This document shows, piece by piece, positions 20,771-30,196 of a DNA stretch of 31,968 nucleotides. The stretch is from Larix sibirica (taxonomy: Eukaryota > Streptophyta > Pinopsida > Pinales > Pinaceae): contig NWUY0300037109.1 in the NCBI GenBank assembly GCA_004151065.3, forward strand, positions 17,634 to 49,601. The letters are read 5' to 3'. Within the stretch, counting starts at the first letter, position 1. Every line of letters begins with the position of its first letter. A program made the translations under genes and the position numbers. The notes beneath the pieces were generated by a model, which made no database searches, was not told the origin of the DNA, and saw only the letters and a program-made list of their open reading frames with translations.

Positions 20771-21524
20771 CAAAGACCAACAATAAAGCATACACAATAA
20801 ACATCAAGACAATATATGGGAAGGGATGTCCAATTCATTTGTATTCATGCTTTGATGGGTATGTATACATTATAGGGATGGTTGGAGCGGTCTGCATTCA
20901 CTCCAACTAATCACATGTTAGGGTACTTTTACATATATGCATACACTTAATAATATTTTATTACATTAGTGTGATGACACTTATGGGGTCTAAGAGGTCC
21001 CCTCAACATGTCCCCCACCCTAAAATCCTTCTTCACCCTAAAGAAGTTGTGTAGCAACATCTTGGGTCAATCCTTACTATGAATAAACCATGCATATCGG
21101 TCTGCATAGGTAAATCAACTGCAACATCTACCATCTTGATAGGAATATACACATATACAAGGTTCTACCATGACCTATTAATCTTTAGCCATCGTCTTCA
21201 ATATGGTAGTGGCATGTGTAGTTAGTGAGTCTCGCAACCCTTTGCTCCCACCCAACAATGGTCCTCTTGACTCTCTTATTAGACCTCTTTCTCTAGTGCC
21301 TATGGAGTGGTGAGTAGATTGTCCTAGGATCATCTCGTGCCTACACAACACTTGCATCAAGAACTTCCATGCTTTTTCGGTGGGAGAACTTGCTCCACCC
21401 ACCTACCATTTCTTTGCCTTCTAGCCTCTGAGGTCACAACCCAAATATTGCTTTGCAATTCATGAATTAGGGGGCTCAATAAATTCAATTTTTCTTGTAT
21501 CATCATCTATGCGTTAAGCTCTTT
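19470..21524. repeat. Contig-end overlap 4, left copy (pairs with 21526-23555)
   Basis: Repeated across the single n at 21525. The copies differ mainly by 25 bp at about 19763-19787, present here and absent in the right copy. Confidence 0.9.
20771..21524. other. Repeat DNA beyond the LINE; no gene
   Basis: Holds a ~105-bp direct-repeat unit at about 20906-21007 and, just beyond it, a purine-rich run when read on the minus strand (AGGGTGGGGGACATGTTGAG, centred near 21015). The minus-strand open frame at 21178-21402 has no recognised motif. Shown again at 22802-23555. Confidence 0.45.
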
Positions 21525-21525
21525 N
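21525..21525. other. Assembly join (single n)
   Basis: Junction between overlapping contig ends. Confidence 0.9.
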
Positions 21526-22801
21526 TCATTAGGTTTTAATTTAAAACCCATATACTTTACACCTTCACCCTTTTCCATCGAACCTATAGGAAATAAGTTG
21601 AAAATTTGTAGTTTTACATCTCCATTCACTTCATTAAACATCATTACTTTGACATGTTAACTTCCATTCATGTATCTTTACATTATATATCCAAGACCTC
21701 CTAAATGCTTTTCAGTTCCTTGCCTATGATTTGTTCAAAAATCAACATGTTATCATCTCTACAAATAGTAAGTGTGAGCTCGCCATTGGTTCTAATATTT
21801 TGATCATATGCTTAAGCCGGGGTAAGGGACATCCTTGTCTAAGTCCCCTTGAACCATTGAAAAAACTCAATGTAGAACCATTTATGGGAATAGTATAATA
21901 CATTATTTCAAGCACCCCATGATCTAATTAATAGTATGTAGATTCATCCTTATATGAAGAAGAATCCATCTAAGGTATGACTAGTTTACTTGTTCATATG
22001 CTTTGGCCAAGTCAATTTTCATCTGTACTGCTGGATTTTTCTAAACATTTACTATGTACATTCCTTCCTAAGAAATCCAACAACACTGTGAATTTTCCTA
22101 TTGAAAATAAATCCAAATTGTTCATATGAAATAACACAAGAAAAAAATACCTTTAAACCTATTAGCAATAAATTTTTAAACTTATTTTATCAGCAAAGTT
22201 GCATAAAGGAATTGGCCTAAAGTCTTCATTGTTCGATTGTTGTTAGAATTTGTTTCTTTGGGATAAGGGCTATAAATGTGGAATTCAATGCTCCTAATAT
22301 TTTCCTCAATTGTCTATATTCCTCCATTATCCTAGACATATCACCTTCCAACAAATCATAAAACCCGAGGAAAAAATCTGTAGACTATCCAACAAATCAT
22401 AGGCTTTTATCCTTTTTAAAAGAAGGTAATATTATATATCATATTTGGGATCATCTACGTAGTGTAAGTCATTAATATATAACCTATATCCCAAAAGTAT
22501 AGTTGCAACTGACCAATTTCTCATGGTTTTGAATAGTCCACTTAGCTAATATTGCTTTTAATTCTTCTTTTGTCACTTTTACTTCCAAATTTGTATTCAT
22601 GCCTTCATTATTAGCCTAAGAAAAAGCATGATGATTCTCTTAATTTCTCCAATATTTGCAATGTCATGGCCTTTGAGTGGATTTTTAAAATAATGTTTCC
22701 CCACTTCAACAATTTCCTTAAAAGATTTAGCCTTGGAGCCATTAGCCTAAGAATTTTTCTAGATTGAATTGTTGTGATCTCTGAGATGACATGCATTCAA
22801 A
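21526..22801 (-). pseudogene. LINE reverse transcriptase, second showing
   Basis: Same motifs as 19470-20770 at an offset of 2031 beyond the indel (for example the GALNSTF motif at 22293-22252). A 25-bp stretch between motifs B and C is missing here (junction near 21818), which adds a further shift. It belongs to the right copy of overlap 4, which extends to 23555. Confidence 0.75.
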
Positions 22802-22936
22802 CAAAGACCAACAATAAAGCATACACAATAAACATCAAGACAATATATGGGAAGGGATGTCCAATTCATTTGTATTCATGCTTTGATGGGTATGTATACA
22901 TTATAGGGATGGTTGGAGCGGTCTGCATTCACTCCA

Positions 22937-23038
22937 ACTAATCACATGTTAGGGTACTTTTACATATATGCATACACTTAATAATATTTTATTACATTAG
23001 TGTGATGACACTTATGGGGTCTAAGAGGTCCCCTCAAC
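22937..23038. repeat. ~105-bp direct repeat, proximal unit
   Basis: Shares with 25306-25411 the words TGTTAGGGTACTTTTAC, ATATGCATACACT, ACACTTATGGGG and TAAGAGGTCCCCTCAAC, with small indels. The same unit lies at 20906-21007 because of overlap 4. Read on the minus strand it could be the start of a 3' LTR, since a purine-rich tract precedes TGTTGAGGGGACC. Confidence 0.55.
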
Positions 23039-23555
23039 ATGTCCCCCACCCTAAAATCCTTCTTCACCCTAAAGAAGTTGTGTAGCAACATCTTGGGTCA
23101 ATCCTTACTATGAATAAACCATGCATATCGGTCTGCATAGGTAAATCAACTGCAACATCTACCATCTTGATAGGAATATACACATATACAAGGTTCTACC
23201 ATGACCTATTAATCTTTAGCCATCGTCTTCAATATGGTAGTGGCATGTGTAGTTAGTGAGTCTCGCAACCCTTTGCTCCCACCCAACAATGGTCCTCTTG
23301 ACTCTCTTATTAGACCTCTTTCTCTAGTGCCTATGGAGTGGTGAGTAGATTGTCCTAGGATCATCTCGTGCCTACACAACACTTGCATCAAGAACTTCCA
23401 TGCTTTTTCGGTGGGAGAACTTGCTCCACCCACCTACCATTTCTTTGCCTTCTAGCCTCTGAGGTCACAACCCAAATATTGCTTTGCAATTCATGAATTA
23501 GGGGGCTCAATAAATTCAATTTTTCTTGTATCATCATCTATGCGTTAAGCTCTTT

Positions 23556-25305
23556 TTATTTGGTATGTGATGTCTCTTGATTGAATGTCATCTTCTTCGA
23601 ACATTGTGGTAAATTTTTATAATTCATGCAAGTTTATTATTATTCTTTCTCAATGTGTATGATGATTACTCTACTTGTCATTGTCGATGGTTCTATACTC
23701 AACTTAGACTCTGCATGACTTTACTTGATTTGCACAATAAATTAATGTCAACTAAACATCAATCAAAGAGTGAATTGTCTGCCTTAAAAGACTCATGTTT
23801 AACCCCCTATATTCTTTAATTGACTTCAAAATTTACAACAGTGTCACTTAATGACTCAATCGACATCACATTTTCTTTTCCTTCGACTTAAACTTCAACT
23901 TGACTTAAACTAAAGTGACTCTATTGACTTCAAATTGAATGCCTTCGTGAAATTCTATTATAAATATAACTTCATCACATCAAATAACTCATGTAGACTC
24001 GATTCTTTTAATCGACAACACTATATATGCATTGTCTAATGATTCGTTGCACTTGAACTTTGTACTACTCATTGCAATGATAGTATTTACCCCATACATA
24101 ACTCACTCCATGGTCGATGGTTGGTTGTATTTCACGTTAAGTCGACAGACAACTTTTCTTCAAGCCTTCCACTGAGAGAAAGTCATTTTCCTCGATAGGA
24201 AGGTGTGGACAGACTTCAGTTGGTCTACTGGATATCCTTTACCTTTAGTTAGCACATTATAAAGCTGGAAGGCCACAGCTGATCAAGCTATGTTGCTTCG
24301 CAGTGTATTGATGGTGGTCAGCTAGATCTACCCTTTTAACTCCTCGTTACTTTTGCTCTTTCACTGATCTAATATTTTCTTGCATTCTTCTCATCCATGC
24401 ATCCTAATTACTTTTAAGTCAGTGGTGGGTGGTCGGTAGTGGATTAGTCATATATTTTTTTGGGTTGGATATTTGAGCCTAGATGTGGATGACTATTTTT
24501 GTTATATATCATGGATTGATGACTCTTTTCCCATATACTTATATGGGAAAGACACTAAGGCTATTGACATCCTTTGTACTTTTAGGATTTGCCAACAATC
24601 ATCAGCATGAATCAAACCCATTGACTGTCTTCAAGCCATTTGATTCCAGCGTGCTAGCATGAGATGACAGCAGCCATGGCCTCATCATTTTCTAGTCGAT
24701 CAACTTCAGGTGTATGGTTCAGCAAAAAATTGATGTCAAGTGGGACTGTATCTAATTGCATGTAGTTGAAATTCTATTTTTTTCATCTTTCATGTGTGTA
24801 GGAGGGCTCCTTTGGAAAAAAACTTGAGCAGTGCATCCATCGAAGGAGAAACATCTTTGTATTTTATATTTCTTGGGTAGCAGAAAAAATAGTCTTCATG
24901 GTAACTACAAGAAGCAGTATCCCAAACATATCATCCCTGCCAGTATGCAATATCGATCACAAGCTTAAGCCTTTATGTCTAACATAATTGTCTTACGGTC
25001 AACTAACAAAGGATAAAATTCCCAACAACACTGCATGTCGAGCGTAAAGACCAGCCATTGTCATACCACATCAATCTCTCCAACGATTTTGACTCAACTA
25101 ACTAAACAATTGAAAATCAAGAAAATAATGATATCTTATCTTTCTTTTCGCGGGGGATTTCTTTATCAATGCACCAGTAGTCTTTGATATTTATTTTGCA
25201 GGTTTTCTTCCACCTCATGATCTCTTTCTAGTTCGAACCATCCTCACTCGTTGTTGTTGTCACCCAGACCAAATGAGGAAGGCAACGAGTGGCTGGACCT
25301 ACTGC
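23556..25305. other. No recognisable gene
   Basis: A stretch at about 23690-24015 recurrently uses the words GACTT and GACTC (including TTGACT at 23820, 23900 and 23924). No protein domain was recognised on either strand. If the ~105-bp repeats are LTRs, this would be the non-coding interior of a non-autonomous element. Confidence 0.4.
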
Positions 25306-25411
25306 AACTAATCATATGTTAGGGTACTTTTACTTATATATGCATACACTCCATAATGTATCATTACATTGGTGTAAAGACACTTATGGGGACTAAGAGG
25401 TCCCCTCAACC
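25306..25411. repeat. ~105-bp direct repeat, distal unit
   Basis: Second unit about 2.37 kb from the proximal one, in the same orientation. Similarity fades just past the CAACTAATCA word on one side and the CCCCTCAAC word on the other. No tRNA primer-binding site was found next to it. Confidence 0.55.
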
Positions 25412-26434
25412 ATATATAAATTTGTCCTATAATTTGCATATTTGTGAAAAAAATGAACTATTGTCCCCTTTAACCAACCAAATGGCTTTTCCCTTGAGCA
25501 TCCATTCTATTTCCTTTTTTTCAAACAAAAAAAAACATATTTTATATTCAAGAAAAACTGAAAAATCAATATGTAAGTGCTAGAGCACACATAAACAAAT
25601 GTTCAAAGGTGGCTATTAAGCCCCCATCCTTCGAATATCATTTATAGAGTCCTTGAATGGATCACAAAAAGTCGCTTGAACCAATTCCATCACCCCAATC
25701 ATATCTATCAAGAGACTATCATCTATACTCTAAAATGTAAGTTGAGAATATCAAACTATATTCATATCTTAAAGATCACAGATCCACGAGGAGTCTAGCT
25801 TCCAAATTAGCAAAAGTTTTAGTGAGTATAACACTTCGTAAACACCCGTTTATCTAAAAATACAAGAGTTAATCATGGTTTATGTTGACTAAATTGAAAT
25901 AACTGATTGTATAGCATAGATGATCACTTTTGTCTAAAAATGTGTTTGGTTGTTCTAACAAACCCTCACAAGAGAAATCATCTTGTCCCCAAATTCCAAC
26001 ATGTGCTTCGTACCATGACTAGTTTACAAATTATTTCCTTGTATCTTCTCCAACATTTTAGAGCTTGAATGGAAAGCAGTGTAACCAGGAAGACACACAA
26101 CCTCCTTTCTTTGTAACCCGAGGTAGAGGAACCTCCTTTCTTGTAGTGCAAAAGAGGTATTTCAATGGATAGTGACGTACTATCCAAACACTATAAGGGC
26201 ACTTTCCTTCATACAAATACCAGAGATAAATTTAACCCCAACTGAGAACTTGGTTTAATAGGAGATTAAGAAGCATTCTATGGTGGCTGAAAATTCCTTG
26301 CATGTGCTCTTTAAAAGGGAAATTGTTCAGGTTCACAGCTTCATCTCATTGTGGATACAAAATCCTGAAATGGATAATTTTTCATTCCATAATGTATGCA
26401 ATCTTGCTTATCCCAACACTTCTCAAAACTATGG
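25412..26434. other. No recognisable gene
   Basis: Open frames at 25356-25583 (plus) and 25978-26187 (minus) show no motif. A 13-bp word AACCTCCTTTCTT occurs twice near 26098 and 26129. Nothing else was seen. Confidence 0.45.
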
Positions 26435-26640
26435 TTAGCCTATTGTAACGATCATAAGGTTTCCTTTCTTTGATAGATACTTCATTGGTGTTCTCTTCAA
26501 GCTACTTCCCAATAACATTAATTTCCTTTTGCAAGGATTTAATTTCATCTTGAATTTTCTATTTGGAGCTTTGCAGCCAATTTCTTCTTGCTTTTGATTG
26601 AACTTCATTACCAGATCTTGAAAAAACATTATATTTTATC
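26435..26640 (-). pseudogene. Small coiled-coil coding remnant
   Basis: A 64-codon minus-strand frame begins MFFQDLVMKFNQKQEEIG. A shifted frame over its second half reads IQDEIKSLQKEINVIGK, a stop, then LEENTNEVSIKERKPYDRYN, which is the more protein-like version. Together they suggest a frameshifted coiled-coil fragment of about 65 residues. The source family is unknown. Confidence 0.35.
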
Positions 26641-27251
26641 ATCCTCACTTTTTAAAAATGATTCCTATTATGTGCATTTAAGTGCACTATTATTATAAAC
26701 TTTTACACATTAAGATTATTCCATGTATTTGTTTGTCTGAATAGGTTGTTTAATCCAACTACTCAATTGTTACTTGCCTTCACATGTCAACAGCATCTGT
26801 AAACATAATTTTATTTTTGTAAAATGCCATAACACTTACTTTTTTACTTGATTAAAATCTACCCCCATCACTTGAAATCACCCCAGTTTCAAATGTTTTC
26901 TATGTTTGTTGTTGTTAGATACACACTATGTTGGACAATTGTTTATTGGACAAGCCTTTGAACAACACTCTCCTTTGGGATCTGATCGTAGGTGCATGTT
27001 CTATTGCACTGGTACCATGCATATTTTAGAGTGCAAACACCATTGTGGCAGTGGGGAGAGAACAACAAATGTCTAACATTAATGCAGATATAGTACATTT
27101 CAAGTGTTTGTATACTACAAGTACTATTTAGTAAAACTATTGATGTTTTCCTTCTTTTTCGTTTTCATATGATGCTAAACTGCTTTATTGAGTTTGAGGC
27201 AAATAATAGCCTATAACTATTTCAGAAAAAATAAAGTTACTTAAATTTAGG
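26641..27251. other. No recognisable gene
   Basis: AT-rich sequence without open frames of interest or repeats seen. It may include the unidentified 5' end of the Helitron that follows. Confidence 0.4.
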
Positions 27252-27768
27252 GTTTAGTATAGTTTTTTAAATTGATTTGCTACCAACTCCTTTGCTAGTC
27301 TTGTCGATCGTTGGCCTGAACTAGAAGACCTTAAAACTGTACTGAAACAAGAAACAAAATGCAAATAATTTTTTGGGATAAAAAAATATAAATGATGTTA
27401 TTCCATCATTTCACTTCTCCTTTGCATATTGTTCTACAATTTATTCACTTTTTCCACCCTCACTTACATGGGACATAACTACCTACATATTCACCCTTTG
27501 TTTCTTTAGGTATTTAGTATATTTTTTTAATTGATTTTCTACCAACTCCTTTGATAGGCTTGCCAATGGTTGGCCTGAACTAAAAGAGCTTACAACTGCA
27601 CTAAAACAAGCAACAAAATGCAATTAGTTTTTTGGGATAAAAAACATGAATGATGTTATTCTATCATTTCACTTCTCCTTGGCATATTGTCCTACAATTT
27701 CTTCACTTTTTCCATCCTCTCTTACATGGAACAAAACTACCTTCATATTCACCCTTTGTTTCTTTAGG
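27252..27768. repeat. Two tandem units of 258-260 bp upstream of the RPA1-like gene
   Basis: Unit 1 is about 27252-27510, unit 2 about 27511-27768, followed by the first bases of a third (TATTTAACTT). Anchors are TTAGTATA at 27254 and 27514, and CACCCTTTGTTTCTTTAGG near both unit ends. The units are clearly related but diverged, so the duplication is old and is not tied to any n. Each contains a short conserved phrase on the plus strand (WPELEDLKTVLKQETKC and WPELKELTTALKQATKC), which may be a duplicated exon fragment. Confidence 0.75.
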
Positions 27769-27807
27769 TATTTAACTTAATACCAATTGTTTCCCTCTTG
27801 TTTGCAG

Positions 27808-29753
27808 CTCATATTCATACTCCATCAAGATGCCCACCACTACCTTACAGATACTCTGTTGACGGAAAACGGTGTTTCACTATTGCCGCATGGCTCCGTT
27901 GACCTCTGCCTAGTGTTACAGGTTGTTTCCCTCAGCACATTCCGCTCTCTAAACTCATCAACTACTCAATTTCGTATCTCCATCTCAAATGGGCTTCACA
28001 AGCACCAAACTTTGCTTCCAACTATATATAATAGCACTATGGAAGGAGGCCAACTACAAGAAGGGTCTATCATCAAAGTCACCAAATGTACATGCAGCAT
28101 TCTACACCATGCAACATATGCTTTACTTTCCCCTTCCTTCTTTTCGATCATTTACTTTTGCACCCCCACCGCTTCTAACATGTTTTTTCTTCTCTTTTTT
28201 TAACTTCCTTCTTCTTACCAAGACTATTACATTGCTCACACTTGAATTTGTCACATTGAAGGTGTTGTTGATCGGGGAACCATCCCCTTTCCACATTACT
28301 GTCAAATTCACCACCCAAAGCAGTTCCTCAATTTCAAAAAACATCCTTCTTGACACTCGCACCCCTTCACTTACCCTACCTTCCTCACCAATTCCAACCC
28401 CAACCCATTATGTATCTACTATTCCATTCAGATCACTCAACCCTTCCAACAAAACTTGGACCATTCAAGGTCAAGTTATTTCCAAGAAAAACATCCATGA
28501 ATACACTAATAAAAAAGGGTCGGGTAAACTCTTTGGCTTTGACCTTGTTAGTGCTTCAAGAGATGAGGTTCATCTCTTTGTGTTCAATGATTTAGAAACA
28601 TCATTATATGCCCAAATAGAAACTAGACAAGTCTACATAGTCTCAAATGGCACAATCAAACTACCCAACCCAACATATAACCACTTAAAAATCCATATCA
28701 ATATTTTCCTAGGCTCCTACTCCACAATCCAACCATGCTTAGAGGAATAGCCCTTGATCCCTTTGCATTGCTTCCACTTTAAGTCTATTAATGGAATCCA
28801 AACTGCATCCCTCAATTCCACGGTTGACCTTATTGAACTCGCCATTTTTGTTTCCCCTGCATCGACTATGTGAAAAAGAGATGGCTCAGAAACAGTCTGT
28901 AATACAGTTGGTCTGAGGGACATGTCAGGCTATAGCGTAGACATAACACTTTGGGGAGATCATTTCCATTCCGAGGGTGCAATACTTGCTGCACTTTGAG
29001 CTTCACAAACTCCTCCGGTCCTCGTAATTAAAGGTGGAGGCCTTACAAAGTTCAACAAGAGGACTATTAGAACTATCTCTAAGACCAACCTTCTTATAAA
29101 CATGAGTATTGAAGAAATCTTTCTTCTCCAATCATGGTTTCATGACAATGGATTCCGTTCAGCATCATCTAACATCCTTGAGTCGAAAATACATTTTGTC
29201 TTCTCCTGGACCGTGCAAACAAATTACCATCTCTGAAGTGCACTCCCTCCATCCCTCTAAGAAGGAAAGTTGGTATTCAATATGTGCTACCATCACAAAT
29301 ATTAACATGGAAGACTTCCACTTCCTTGCATGCCCCCTATTTGTTTATGGCATTCAACGCATGAAAAATGTTTCCCACAAAACTACCAACATGTGGCATT
29401 GCACTAAATGTGATGGAAAATTTGAAGAGTGTGACTAACGATATGACATTAAACTTGATCTGCACGATGCCACTGGGAAACTATATGGAGTCATAGATTT
29501 TGATGATGTTGCAAGTCAACTCATGAGAGTCTCTGCAAAGGACTCATGCCTTCTCTCGAATGAACCAACCATTCTTCCATAAATTGTTCGTGCAGTCACT
29601 ACTCGACACTTCCTTTTCACGTTATCTCTCAAGGCGAAGACTTTCAATGCTCGTTTGAAGGTGGTCATCGTCATGTCAAAGGAAGTTCCAACCGCATCGT
29701 CATCGACCCTCCCCTTGATGAAACCCATGAAGTTGTCCTTGGGAAGCATCTAG
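27808..29753 (+). pseudogene. RPA1-like (replication protein A large subunit) gene, broken
   Basis: RPA1 binds single-stranded DNA through OB folds; plant Helitrons often carry such a gene. Domains in order: RPA-N at about 27858-28115 (GSVDLCLVLQVV, FRISISNGLHKHQTLLPT), OB1 at about 28430-28750 (LNPSNKTWTIQGQVISKKN, GSGKLFGFDLVSASRDEVHL, VYIVSNGTIKLPNP), OB2 at about 28755-29165 (DITLWGDHF, VLVIKGGGLTKFN, LLQSWFHDNGF), and the C-terminal zinc OB fold at about 29215-29750 (WYSICATITNINMEDFHFLA, WHCTKCDGKF, YDIKLDLHDATGKLYGVIDF). The zinc ribbon has CPLF where CPxC is expected. OB1-OB2 stay in one frame despite stops at 28748, 28871 and 28997. A shift at about 29150-29225 precedes the C-terminal frame, which has stops at 29436 and 29580 and ends at 29751-29753. 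RPA-N is in another frame, perhaps across an intron. Near full length, but dead as written. Confidence 0.85.
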
Positions 29754-30196
29754 TTTCATGCATGCTTTGATCTCCAACTTCCCATGCGCTCTTGCCTTTT
29801 TCTTAGGCTTCCTCTTCTCTTTGCCTTCTCATAATTTCTTGTTGTAGCATACATCCCTTCTTTGTTTAATTTGTCACTACTTTTAACTTCCATCTCTTCT
29901 TCGTTGCTTTATCATAGTTAACAATTACAAACTTTCAACTAATGTTGTTGACTTAAATACTATTTGTAGCCTATAGGGCCACTTTTAAACATGTTCTTCT
30001 TTTCTTATTCCATTTGTTTATCAAAATATGTCATGGGAGCTACTTTTTACTACAACAATTTATGTATTTTTGTACAACTAATTTGTCTCTTACAATATAC
30101 CTGCATGTACTTCTCCAATGGTTTAATATACAACATGTTTCCCTTCCACCATTGCCACCTTCGAGTTCATAACAACCTCGCACTTGTATTGTAGGT
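29754..30196. other. Spacer between RPA1-like and RepHel remnants
   Basis: T-rich, no motif recognised. It ends in CACTTGTATTGTAG just before the RepHel start, which could be a splice acceptor. Confidence 0.4.

Noticed and set aside
23820-23930. W-box (TTGAC) promoter cluster
   Set aside because: The motif is short, the region is generally rich in GACTT words, and no gene start lies nearby.
28748-28999. Reassigned stop codons in the RPA1-like and RepHel frames
   Set aside because: Both TAG and TGA interrupt the frames, TAA and frameshifts also occur, and all other elements here are equally decayed; ordinary pseudogene decay suffices.
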